From positions 2,604,001-2,668,000 of the forward strand of contig JAZBRS010000077.1 in assembly GCA_037176725.1 (NCBI GenBank): DNA of 64,000 nucleotides. The letters are read 5' to 3'. Positions 8,791 to 20,100 of this stretch are shown piece after piece (position 1 is the stretch's first letter; every line of letters begins with the position of its first letter). The stretch is from Posidonia oceanica (Eukaryota > Streptophyta > Magnoliopsida > Alismatales > Posidoniaceae). The notes under the pieces are model-generated. The model saw only the letters and a list, made by a program, of their open reading frames with translations. It searched no databases and had not been told where the DNA came from. A program made the translations under genes and the position numbers.

Positions 8791-11700
8791 TGGTTATGAT
8801 TAATCCCCGCCGGGGGCAGCTCATCACTCGTAAAAGAGATGACCTGGGGCTCCGCAATCAACCCAACCATGCTCTCCAAGGCAGAAGGCTCAATGGACTG
8901 GGACACACGGGCAACCTGGAACACACGAAGAAAAGCCTCGCGGTGTTCGGCAGAGGTGTGGATCAAGTCCCAGATAGAAATGTCGGCTTTGACCTTCTTA
9001 AGCTGGGAGGTCAAGTCGGCTTTAGGTTGGCTCTTTTTGGCAAGGGGAGGGGTAGTTTTGGCAGGCTCTAAGGGGGTAGTGGCAGGAAGCTGGGTTTCTA
9101 CAGGCTGGATAGGGATTTGGCTAGCTACAAGTTGGTCTAGAGTTGGACCTACTATGGGTTGGCTAGAGGGTGGGGGCATAACAGGTCTAGGGGGAGTTGG
9201 CCTAATTGCCGGTGTTGGGGGCCTGTAAACCCTCCCAGATCGCGTTACTTCCGCGCACATCTCCGTGGCGTAGCTGTAAGGGACGCGATGGGTGTCCAGG
9301 GTCAAATCAATGACGACTGGAGCACGTCCTGCGAGCACAGAAGAGGTTACAGGAGGACCTACGGGGTACCGAGGTCTCTCTAGAGGGTATGGTTGTTGGG
9401 GTGGGAAGGCTGGGGTAGGTTGAGGTCTACCTAGAAGGTGTAGCTGAGGTTGCCCTAAGAGGTGGATGGGGGAACTAGGCTGGGCCCTAGCTAGAAGGTG
9501 CACAGGGGATTGAGCCTGGGGAAGCACGGTGGGAGGCACGAGAGGGCACTCCGGCCTGGCACGCGGTCGGATCAAGTGAATTCCCGACTCGGAGCCGGCA
9601 ATTGCCGCGAGATAGAAACTGACTGGGAAAGGCTCAGAGATGTCAGAGATAAGATCAGAAGGGTCGACCACAGAGGTAGCAGGCCCAGAGGGAAAGACAG
9701 AGTGGATGCCTGAGGTTCCCACCCCTCCCGGATAAGAGTGCTCCGGTAAGGGTTGGCGGGTGATGCCAGAATGCGGGGGAACAGCTGAGTGTGCAGATGC
9801 ATGAGTGTGTGCTTGAGTGGACACCTCGTGCGTGTCGATCACAATCGTTCCCAATTCGATCAAGTTCTGAATTGCGTTCCGCAGGGAGAAGCAATTGTCC
9901 GTCGAATGCCCGACACTTCGATGGAAATTGCAGAAGAGGTCCGACCTAAACCAATGCGGCAGAGGACTTAGCGGCGGACGAACCTCCGGGAACTTCAGGA
10001 GCGATGCAACCTTTGGCAAGATGGCCGTGGGTGGTTCCACCAGTGGGGTGAAACTACGCCTTTCAATGGGTGGCCTTCTTTGCCTTGGGTGTGAGCCTTG
10101 CTGAACCGGTGCGGCAGGATAGACTGGTCTAGCGGTGGTAGTGATGTGTGGTGTGTGTGGATTCCTAGGTGCAGGAGCGTACACCATCTGAGCTGGGGCA
10201 GGCCGGGATGGCAAGTGAACAGGCACAGCAGGGGAGTCGACGAATGCAACAGCGGGTTTCGGCGAATCCTTCCTCTTTGGGCTGTTGTTGTTGGAGGCAC
10301 TGCTGTTGGCACTGTTACTGCTGATCACTGCCTGCTTAGCGAACGCAGAGAGAGCTGGGAAGTTGCCACTCCACAAAGAACTCTCCACGCGCGCTCCAGC
10401 TCTGATGAGTGCCGCAAAAGTAGTGACTGGTTGGATGCTAAGCAGAGCTCCGAGAGACGGCTGCGCCCCTTTGATAACGATCTCGATAGACTCCTCGTTA
10501 GAGGGTCTATCTCGAACCTGAGAGGCAAGGGCGCGCTAGCAGCCGACGTACTCCCCGAACGGCTCGCCAGAATTCTGCTTGATTGCGATCAAGTCCGCCC
10601 TCTTTGGGACCAGATCAAGGTTGAAGGAGTATTGCTCTAGGAACGCCTGACTGAGGTCGTTCCAAGTCTTGATGGCTGACATATCAAGCGATGTGAACCA
10701 CTTGAGTGCCGGCCCGGTCAAACTCTTCTGGAACAAGCGGATCAGCAACCTCTCGTCAGCCTGAAGCTGAGCGAGATCACCGCAATACGCCTTCAAGTGT
10801 GCTACGGGGCAGCCCCTACCATTATATTTCTCGAAGTCCGGGATCTTGAACTTCGGAGGGAGTACCGCCTCTGGAAAGCAGCAGAGGTCCTGGAATTGGT
10901 AGGTCTGGTGCTCAGTACCCTGCACTAGTCGTAGTGCCTTCTCCAAGACGTCCATCCGGTTATTGATGGGGTCTGGGATTGCTGCTGTAGGAGAGGGATC
11001 AGCAGGGGTAGCGAGCGCATACGCCGAATGGGTCGCACCTAAGTGCTCCTCCGGATCTACCATAGCGTCGCCTGGTGGAGCAACGGGATGGCCGGCGTAT
11101 CCGTGCTGGGGGACTGTGTATGCAGGAGTGTATGCAGGATGCTGGACCTGACGCAGAGGAGAAGAGTAGATGCCATGCTGTGCTGTGATAAGGGTAGGAT
11201 GACGGAGCACCAGTTGCTGTACAGGCGGAGTGCCAGACAGCGAGCCAGTGAGGTACTGGGCTCCAGCCGGTCCGAAAGACTGACCACCAGAGGGAAGTGG
11301 AGCATGCTGTGCTAAGTGTTGTGCAGCAGGAGGCGGCAAACGGGCCCCCATCGTCGGAACCGTGAACAGTTGAGACGATGGTCGAGGCGGAGGTGTGGAG
11401 GTCGATGCATGGAATGCAGGAACTGGCCTCAGAGGAACCTCAGGAACGATAGGAATAGAGGAAGGACGAACCGATAGAGCCATGCCCTGCAGTCTCTGGG
11501 CAAGCTCCATTAGGTGCTGGTACTGCGCCTCGGGCGTCTCGCCAGTGGGGACGCTGAAGTGCAGTGCCGGCGAAGGCTGAGAAACAAGTGGCACGGACAC
11601 AGACTGTCCGGGAGGAAAGGATTCTACAGCAGAGGTCGCAGCGACGGTGGAAGGGATGTCGAAAGCGACGTATCCCTGGGATGGAGGGGGCAGTGGCGTC

Positions 11701-11924
11701 TCCGAAACGCGAGTAACGGTCGTCAAGATAGATTCGGCGACCGGATCCGGAGGAAGAGATGCTTGCCACTGTCTCGGGACGTACTGAGAACCTAGAGACA
11801 TCAGGGGAGGAAACCCTGGCGTCGGAGGGGGAACAAGGGGGACAGAAGGAGCAACCGGAGGGGCCGGAATGGGAACACCCTCCGTGACAGGAGTGAAAAG
11901 AGGCTCACTAACGTACTGGGCCAT
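8745..11924 (-). pseudogene. gag: Element A gag polyprotein, one in-frame stop
   Basis: Start ATG 11,924-11,922 (MAQYVSEPL) is conserved at the matching place in elements B and C. An open frame of 123 bp upstream of it has no ATG. The N-terminal 350 residues are Pro/Ser/Gln-rich. The gag core follows (about 10,865-10,545: PPKFKIPDFEKYNGRG, LLIRLFQKSLTGPALKWF, FLEQYSFNLDLVPKRADL). TAG at 10,536-10,538 interrupts the core; element C has a Trp codon there. The same frame then continues from 10,535 to 8,745. A CX2HX4HX4C knuckle (CNFHRSVGHSTDNC, 9,891-9,932) is the probable nucleic-acid-binding site. The frame ends just past the gag-protease junction because of a one-base deletion near 8,790. Confidence 0.9.
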
Positions 11925-13224
11925 TGCTGACCTAGATCGCGTGAGAATAGGGCTGCGACGAGTGTTCAAGCGGTGAGTCCTAAAAGGAGCTATCGTCACA
12001 AATGTGGATAGCTCAAAGGGGGAATGGTCGCGAATGAAGTCGCACAAGGGGTGTCAACGAGGGTCGGTACTCGAGCTCTGGCATAGGGAAACTCGCTTTT
12101 ACCGGTCACGCTGACACAACAGAAGGAAATTAGGGGTTAGAAACTAAAAGATGAATGCAAATGAGTTAGTTAAATGGCATGAATGATATGCATGCTTTCT
12201 AGTATGCCCCCCTCACCTAACTAGTGTTTCCTAGCAAGGTTGTCTACTCCGGGTATCCCTGGGTGTACGGGTCACCGACTCAAGTCAGAAAAAGTAGGTC
12301 CCCTGTCTAACTCCCGGCCCAAAGCTCAGGAAATGACAGGGTGGTGCGTTGGTGGCCTCTACCCCGCCAAAGCGTAGGTGGTACCCTCTACTAACACCGA
12401 CACGACCCCCGGACGAGGGGGGGACAGACCGACCAACTCGTGCCACGCCCAAAGCGGTGGAACAAGAAGCCGGGACCGTCCTTCGCAGACTAATAGGTGG
12501 ACTCAGATGAGAAGAATGCATGCCCTATATGATGCTTATGCAAATGCTTAAAGCCTTTTATCTTGCACATTTTATTAACCAGAGGGAGTGAAGGATTGTT
12601 CAGAGTCTCTAGTTGCTCCTAGGAGTTCTTTTTACTTGCGGTTTTTAGTTAACCATGGGGAGAGCAAACAAGTCTCTACTATCCTAGGCATGGCATGTGC
12701 GAAAGGGAAGAAAATCAGCCAAGCATGGCAGGCAGACGATCATACAACACAACAAAAGGCAAGTGCATGGCATGTGCAGGTGTTTGTGGGCATAATGGTG
12801 AAGAAAAACATTCATCGAGTCAAAAGACATGCATGTGCGTACGTAGTGACATAGCAAAGGTGTAAAAGAAGCATTCAACATTCAAAAAGCATGTATTGTT
12901 GCCAAACAAGTATGTAGACATGCAATGTGCGATAACTAAAGCAGTAAAAAGCAAGTAAGGCAAGGAAAATAAAGGCAAGCAAGCTGTAAAGGAAGTAAGA
13001 GCATAAGCAAGACAATAAGTAAATAAACAAGCAGAGAAGCAGAGCCAAGCGAAAAGGAGAGCAAACCGAGGCGAAAGAGGTGCAAAACCTAAGCAAAGTA
13101 GCCACAAAGCGACTTTCTAGGAGTTTGCACAGAAAAACGAGCAAAGCAGACAAAGAAGCCACACAAGGCAGGCAAAACTGCGAAAACAGGCGAGCAAAAA
13201 GCCAGGAACGAAAGCCGGAGTCTA
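11925..13224 (-). other. 5' leader of element A
   Basis: About 1.3 kb between primer binding site and gag. It is colinear with the leaders of B (50,726-52,165) and C (58,472-59,784). It carries no protein domain but contains one small ORF that recurs in all three copies and a block near 12,235-12,300 that is strongly conserved between copies. Such leaders normally hold packaging and translation signals; none can be assigned here. Confidence 0.75.
12285..12521 (-). CDS. Small conserved leader ORF of element A (78 codons)
   Basis: ATG-initiated frame beginning MHSSHLSPPISLRRTVPAS and ending FGPGVRQGTYFF. Frames starting with an equivalent segment occur in B (51,574-51,813) and C (59,179-59,442). 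The start and end are similar in A and C although the middle differs, apparently by compensating indels. It could be an upstream ORF affecting gag translation, or simply conserved leader DNA that happens to be open. No family recognised. Confidence 0.35.
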   Translation of the reverse strand: MHSSHLSPPISLRRTVPASCSTALGVARVGRSVPPSSGGRVGVSRGYHLRFGGVEATNAPPCHFLSFGPGVRQGTYFF

Positions 13225-13245
13225 GCATCCCCAGCAGAGTCGCCA
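13225..13245 (-). promoter_or_regulatory. Primer binding site of element A
   Basis: In the element sense direction it reads TGGCGACTCTGCTGGGGAT, one base beyond the LTR end. The form fits the 3' end of a plant tRNA-Arg whose acceptor stem starts GACTCCG or similar; the tRNA identity is from memory of Ogre-type elements. One base differs from the C copy (CTC-TG versus CTC-CG). Confidence 0.85.
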
Positions 13246-13504
13246 CTGTAGCGATCCCGATCGGAATCAGGCTCGCTATTTAGCGGCGATTGGATCCGAG
13301 GAAGAGGCTCGACTCGAAAACACTTGAAATCGAGAAGAAAAGAGAAAGATAAGACAAATCAGAGTTGCCACCATGTCTATTAACGGGAGACAAGGAAAAC
13401 CAGGGGAAATGCGTGAATTAACACGCAAAACCAAGCAAGAAATGCAAAGCAAAGCAATGCAAAGGAAACAAATGCAAATACATGCAAATGAGATGACTCT
13501 AGCC

Positions 13505-13633
13505 TAGGATAAGGGCGGTATGGTCATTGCGGGCCAAAAGACAGGGCAAGGACTCCTGTTACGTGCGGGGAAGGTGTTAGGCACCCCCGACACGCCTGAG
13601 AATCGGTCTTTCTAGGCTTACGCTCGCATACGT
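13505..13633 (-). promoter_or_regulatory. Most conserved LTR block, copy A
   Basis: A block of about 125 bp near the 3' end of the LTR that is almost unchanged in A, B (50,271-50,396) and C (58,021-58,142), while the surrounding LTR is clearly diverged. It contains a short stem-loop (GGTG-CCTAA-CACC) in a GC-rich setting. It may be an RNA structure or processing signal in R/U5; the function is not shown by the sequence. Confidence 0.5.
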
Positions 13634-13879
13634 AGGGAAATGCAGGATTGAATGCCTATGTGCCTATGAATGCCTAAATGAATGCTTAAGGTGTGCTCTA
13701 AGTGGAGAGATGCAGGGCAAGGAAGTAAACGTGCTGTCTAAGTGCTCAGCTACGCTGTCTGTGTTCCGAACCAGGCGAAACCTGGCTCGTGAAAATTCCA
13801 GGCAGTAAGCATCACAGCCCTATATGCAAATGCAAGCGAAAAAGCAAAACAACGGTAAAACCATGCAATGCGATCGACA

Positions 13880-14150
13880 TGCAAGAGAAAACGGCGTAAA
13901 GCACGCAAAACGAGGCAAAAAACAAGAAAGTGCGCACAATGGTGCAAAAAGACAAGGTCAGCACGTAAAACAGGCGAGAAGGCAAGGCGGCACGCAAATC
14001 GGTGCAAAAGACGGTGACGGGCACGCAAAACTGTGCCAAAAACAGGACGAGCGTGCAAAACGACGCGAAAGACAAAGCAGGCACGCGAAACGGTGCCAAA
14101 ACGAGAACGGACATGCAAAACGGTGCCAAAAGCTGCGAGATAAAACCTCG
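13880..14150 (-). repeat. About 30 bp tandem repeats inside LTR A
   Basis: Degenerate copies of a unit around GCACGCAAAACGGTGC (plus strand), spaced at roughly 30 or 60 bp. The corresponding region of LTR C (57,040-57,740) is the clearest and longest. Because the unit is ten codons long, it gives open frames on both strands that are not genes. Confidence 0.75.
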
Positions 14151-17100
14151 GAAAACTGTGCGAATGCTAAATGCAAAGAAGAGATTAGAAGATGCCAAAG
14201 AGGAGCAAGACATTGTGTGTGTAAGAACAGACATTGTTTAGGACCATCCAGGGTAGGTGTGAAGACCTACAAAGGGGAGAGTGAGCAAACGGAGGGATTA
14301 CCACCTCTTTATGACCGTTTCCCACTAAACCGCTCCACGGTGTGTCTCGCATGCTGCCCAAAGCTCGTGATGCGATCGGATCGTGGAAAAGGGGGAAGAA
14401 AGTCACATTAAGTGGTGAATCCAGGGAAAACACAACACAAAACCCATAGGGAAATGCGAAACAGGGATCTGAGTTGATAGACAATAAGAAGAGGCCCTAT
14501 TCTACATGCTCAAAGAGACAGAAATCGAAAACGAGGAAAACTATGCAAGTGGCATGCAAATGAATGCAATGCAGGGGTTTAGGAGGACATACCTGGGAAT
14601 CCGGGAGCCTGATCTGAGATCTGCTTGGTCCATGCCGAAGTGCGCTTCGCTGCGGTCGCCTGGGCAGCTTACTTGAGAAGATCCAACGGCCGGATCGGAA
14701 GATATCGCAGCTTCAAGGCAGGAAGGCCAGAACAGGGGAGAAGAGCAGATCTAGGTGTTCAGGAGGTCCTAGGGGTGTGCAAAAGGTCCTCCCAAGTGAA
14801 GGGGAGCTAAAAGTGCTTAGTGTGTGCAGAGGGATGCTAAAATGCAAGACTAAATAAATGCAGAATGCATGCACAAGCAAGGAGAAACCAGAGGAACAAA
14901 CTTGGAAAAGATAGGAGTTCAAAAGCATTTTTGAAAAAGAAAAGGGGCTAAAATGCAAATTTTCACAAAAGATGGGGTCCACAGAGGAGGGTTTTGAAAA
15001 CAGGAGAGGGCAGAGGGTTATTTCACAAAAGACTGGGCTCAGAAAGCTAATTTGAAAAGAGGGTATGCATTGGAAGAAGTTTTGAAAACAAAAGAGATCA
15101 GAATGCAATTTTGGAAAAACTAGGGTCTAAAATGCAAATTTTCCAGAAAACAGGGTTCTGGGGAGTCCGGGGATGCAAGTGGAGGGTCTACATGCAATTT
15201 TGTAAGCATAGGAGCTAAGATGCAACTTTAGGGGCAAAACAGTCTTTTTACATGGTTTTTAAAAGATGCAAGGACCTATGTGTGATTTTTGAATCATGCA
15301 GGGGTCAAATATGCAATTTTGTATGGTAAATATGCTCTGAAAACACTGAAAAGGACTGATGTGCAATTTTTGAAAAAAAACAGGGGCCAAAATGCAATGC
15401 AGTAAGTAAAAATGCATGCAAATGGTTACTGTCCATTTAAAATGGACCTAAATGCAAATGTCAGAAAACAGAGGGAAGAAGATGCAATGCAACAAGCAAA
15501 AAAAAAAAAATAAAACCTAAGTTACTATAGTGCATGGACCTATATGCAAAATCAGAAATATGCAGGGATGCAGAATGCAATTTCATATGGTAAACTATAT
15601 GCAATTAAATGAACTGATTTACTGCAGGACCTAAGTGCAAAAAACGAAAACAGAGGGGCTAAAATGCAAAATAATACAACAGCACAGCACAGTAACAGGA
15701 CTAGATTGCAAATACAGAAAAGCAGAGATAAAAGCAGCAATTTAGCATGGTATTAAATTAAAAACTAAGCATATTAAATGAACAGAGGACCAGAACGCAA
15801 AAATGTAAAAACTTAAGGCAAGAATGCAATATCAACACAGAAACTATATTACTAAGAAAATAAAGCTACGGTAATCTGCCAGCGGTGAGAGGTACTGTAG
15901 CAGTGAGCCACCGGACCTCAGCACCGCCGGCACAGGGAGCTTGGGGAGGCGCGAGGCGGCGGAGGGTGCTACCGGCGTTCGCACGGAGCTCTGGAGATCG
16001 GCAGGGGATCGTTCTGTTGGCCGGAGCGTCCGGAGGGCAGGAGGCCGGCGCCGGAGAAGATGAACTGTCCGGCGAGTTGCAGACGGAGCTGGAGGGCTGG
16101 GAGCTGGCTTCTGATAGGCGGAAAAAGCAGCAGGGGGAAGAGAGAGAGCGGGGGAGGGCGAGAAGTACCTGCGGTAGCGTCTGGAGTGCGCTCCCGACCT
16201 CGGCAGAGTCGGAGCCGGCCGGTGCTCGTCGTCTGGTCGCTGCGGTGGATGCTGGCGGCTCACGGTGGTTCGAACGTCTTCAGGACGAAGCTTCGGAGCT
16301 CCTCGAATGATCGGATGATGCTTCTGCAGCTCGAGCGGATGATTGGGTCTTTTGGGTTGACAATGAGCAGCCGGAGGTGGGGGGCCTTGTCCGCTGCTCG
16401 TCCGGCGAAGCGGAGCCTTCCGGAGGATTGCTGGAGGTCCGGCGAAGGGGTTTGGATGGTTGGATTGGGGTTCTGGAGCGTGTGGCGAGAAATTGGAAAG
16501 ACGGGCTGATTCTGGATAGAAGTGAGGCAAGGTGTTTGTAGTGGAAATCTCAGGCAGTGGTGAGGGATAGGGTTGAAGGTCTGGTGTTTCTGGAAGGTAG
16601 AGTGCAGGTGAGTATCTGGGGAAGGTTTGGGAAGATGCGGTGGACTGTGGTGAAGGTAATTTCAGGAGAGATTGGAGTTGGCTTGCGGTTAGCTTCTGCG
16701 GTGGATTCAGGTGAACTGGTGGTGGTTCTGGGTGGTGGAAAGGCCGTGGAAGGGTGGAGGAAGATTGCTGGGTTTCTGGGTGAACTTGGGGGATCAATTG
16801 GGAGAGATATTGAGGCTTGGATGGGGCTTGGATTGCTGGAAAAGGAGGAGGAAGTTCTGCTGAATTTTCAGAGGGAGGAGAAGAAGGTTTTGCTGGAGAA
16901 TTCTCTGGATTACTCCGCTCTCTCTCTCGGACGGTAAAAAAGCGATGAAGGAGGATTGAAGGGCTGGCTTTTATCAGAGGACCCAGGCTGCTGGGCGCGA
17001 GCTGGTGGTTTGAATTCCACCGGCGGCACTGCAGCAGAAACGACGGGCGTCGGCGAGGCGACCGGCGTTCAATGCCTCCCGGAAAAGGTGCTGAGATAAA

Positions 17101-20100
17101 GGAGAAGCGGCGAGCTCTGTGGATGATTGGATGGAAGGTTGAATTCAAAAAAGAAGGAGGGAGGACTGTTGCTGGCCGCGGGAGAAAACCGGTGAAAGAA
17201 AAAAAATGCAGAGAAGGTGAAGGAGGAAGAAGGGGTGGAGAAGGCGGGCTGGACTGTGCTGTGGGCTGAGAAAAAGAAGGAAAAAATTGAAGGAAAAAGA
17301 GAAATGGGCCGACGGGCCCAGTAAGGAAAAGAAAGAAAGAAAGAAGAGAAATAAGAAAGAAAGAAGGGGTAGAATGGGGAAATAAAATTAATATAAAGGA
17401 ACTAAAAATAAATAAAAATATTAGAAGGGTTGTGTTGTGAATTAGGATTTTAATTAGATTTTTTAATGGCTATTTTGGGTTGATTAATGTGTTTTGGGCT
17501 TGATTAGGGTTTTAGGGTTTTGGTTTTGCTTTTAATTAGCTTTCACTTGATTAAATGTTTGTTAAACCTTTTTTAAATTGTTTTAAAAATTGTGTTTCCC
17601 TTGTTGGACACTTAGGATATTGATTAGGATTTTTTAGGATTTATTTTTGTATTAATCAGGGTTGTTTTTAGGTTTTTAAGTTTTAGTCTTCTTAGGGTTT
17701 TTTCTTTCTTAAGTCTTTTAAATTATGCTTTGATTTTTATTTGTTGATTTTTCTTGAAGTTTTTTATTAGATTTTTCTGGTTTGATGGGGTGTTTTTAAG
17801 TCTTTCTTAATGTGTTTTTCTTTTCCTTTTAACTAAGTTTTTTAACTTGCTTTTCCTTATGTTTATTAGGTTAAGTCTTTTTGCTTCTTTAATTACTTGT
17901 TTTAGTGTTTGTTTTTTAATTCTTCTTTTTAGGTTTTGTTTTTTAATTCTTTTGATGGAGTTTTTACTTTTGGTAGGTTTTGGTTTTATTTTAGTTTTTT
18001 CCTTGATTTTTCAGTGTTTTCTTTAGATTTGTTTTGCATTTTTTTAGCTTACATGCTTGGTTTTCCTTTTAGTTTGATTTAGTCAAGTTTAGGTTTTTAA
18101 TTGCTTGTTTAATGTTTTTTAATTGTTTTTCTTAGGGTTCTGATTTGTTTCTTTTATATTTTGGGGTTTTACAGATTTTTAGGGGTTTTCATGGATTTTT
18201 GCAAGAGAGGGAAAAGGAAAAGAGAAGGAGGAAAGAAATGGAAAAAAGAGGGAGATAAAAGGAAAAGAGATAGGTTGAAGGAAAAGGATTTTTTGAAAAT
18301 TAGGGAAAGTGTTAAAAATAAAGTAAAAATAGGAATAAGATAGAGGAATGATAGAAGCACAAAGGGGGCCCACAGCCAGGCCAGAGAGGGAGCAAGAAGG
18401 GGATGAAAAGAGAGATGATAATCAGGAGAGAGAGAGGAGAGAGAAAATGATAATCCCGAAGAGAGAAAAGAATAATTTGGATGAATGGAGGTCTTAAAGG
18501 TTTTGGAATGGGGTGAAAATTGGTGAGTGGGTAGTCTAGGGTTTGAGGTGTTGGTCCTGAAGTTTTGGTTTGATTCTAAGAAGGTTTTGGAGGGGTTTCA
18601 AGGTGTAGAAAAAGGGGAGTTTTGCCTAGGTTTTCTAGGATTTTTGGGAACGGTCTAGGTTTGAGAGTTTCTAAGTTCTTGGGTAGGTTTGCTAAGTGGG
18701 TGTTGGTGGGTTTTCCTATGGATTTTGGTTAGGTTTTGAGCTTGGAAAGAGGGGTAAAGGCTTAGGTCAAGATGGGCTGATTTTGGAGGGTAAAGAAGAG
18801 GATTAGGGTTTGGTTTTGGTTTGGGTTTGAGTCCAGCAATCACCAGGAGGGCTCCAAGGATCCAAGCCTGTCAAGATGGGGTGTCAACAATAATGCTTGC
18901 ACTTCTCATTCCTGACCTCATCTACGTCTTGATAGGGCTTGCATCTATCGTTCCTGGTGGTCTGGTCTTGATAAGGCTTGCACTTATCATTCCTGACCTA
19001 TTCCTGGGCTTGATAGTGCTTGCACCTATCAATCCTGGTGGTCCGGTCTTGATAAGGCTTGCACCGATCATTCCTGGCGGTCCGGTCTTCATATGGCTTG
19101 CACTTGTCATTCCTAACCTCTTCCAGGTCTTGATGTGGCTTGCACCGATGATTCCTAGCTGTCCGGTCTTGATAAGGCTTGCACTTGTCATTCCTATCAG
19201 TCCGGTCTTGATAAGGCTTGCACTTATCATTCTTGGCCTCATCCGGGTATTGATAGGGCGTGCACCAATCATTCCTGGCGGTCCAGTCATGATAAGGCTT
19301 GCACTTGTCATTCCTGACCCCTTCCTGGTCATGATAGGGCTTGCACCTATCATTCCAGGCGGTCCGGTTTTCATAATGTTTGCACTTGCCTTTCCTGACC
19401 TCATCTGGGTCTTGTTAGGGCTTGCACCTATCCTTCCAGGCGGTCCGGTCTTGATAAGGCTGGCACTTATCATTCCTGACCTCTTCCTGTTCTTGATTGG
19501 GCTAGCACCTATTATTCTTGGTGGTCCGGTCAAGATTAGGCTTGCACATACCATTCCTGGCCTCTTCCAGGTCTTGATAGGGCTTGCACCTACCATTCCA
19601 GGCGGTCCGGTCTTGATAAGGCTTGCACTTGCCTTTCGTGACCTCTTTCGGGTCTTGTTAGGGCTTGCAACTATCATTTCTGGCGGTCCTGTCTTGATTA
19701 GGCTTGTACTTATCATTCCTGACCTCCTCCGGGTCTTGATAGGGCTTGCACCAATCATTCCTGGCGGTCGGGTCTTGATAAGGCTTGCACATATCATTGC
19801 TGGCCTCTTCCGGGTCATGATAAGGCTTGCACCTATCATTCCTGGCGGTCCAGTCTTGATAAGGCTTGCACTTATCATTCTTGACCCCTTCCTGGTCTTG
19901 ATAGGGCTTGCACGTACCAAGCCTATCAGTCCGGTCTTGATAAGGCTTGCACATATCATTCCTGGCCTCTTCTGGATCTTGATAGGGCTTGCACCTATCA
20001 TTCCAGGCGGTCCGGTCTTCATAATGCTTACACTTATCATTCCTGACCTCTTTTGAGTCTAGATAGGGCTTGCACCAATCGTTCCTGGCGGTCCGGTCTT

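Larger units (their letters stand above)
1..18889 (-). mobile_element. Element A: Tat/Ogre-type Ty3/Gypsy retrotransposon, 5' part complete, 3' LTR outside window
   Basis: In the minus-strand direction the order is 5' LTR, tRNA-type primer binding site, leader, gag, protease, RT, two RNase H domains, integrase, spacer and extra ORF. This order and the second RNase H are hallmarks of the Tat clade (Ogre, Retand and relatives) of plant Ty3/Gypsy elements. At least 18.9 kb is visible and the 3' LTR is missing, so the whole element probably exceeds 24 kb if its 3' LTR matches the 5' one. gag-pol carries five in-frame stops and one frameshift, so this copy cannot make its own polyprotein. The 5' LTR tip borders satellite DNA at 18,889/18,890; the adjacent 5 bp (ATAAT, 18,890-18,894) is the predicted target site duplication. 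Confidence 0.93.
13247..18889 (-). mobile_element. 5' LTR of element A (5,643 bp)
   Basis: The 5' tip is TGTTGACACCCC (reverse complement at 18,878-18,889) and the 3' tip CA sits one base before the primer binding site. Length and inner organisation match the LTRs of B and C. In the element direction these are an AT-rich purine/pyrimidine-biased section (about 18,880-17,270), a GC- and Pro-codon-rich section (about 17,250-15,880), a TGCAT-rich section (about 15,780-14,820), about 30 bp tandem repeats (about 14,150-13,880) and a highly conserved block (13,633-13,505). A 434-codon open frame (17,148-15,844) is open here but not in B or C, so I do not call it a gene. Promoter and polyadenylation sites could not be placed. 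Confidence 0.9.

Noticed and set aside
15844..17148. 434-codon Pro/Ser-rich frame in LTR A as a gene
   Set aside because: It lies wholly in the C/T-rich section of an LTR; the homologous sections of LTR B and LTR C have only short frames with different translations. Composition explains it.
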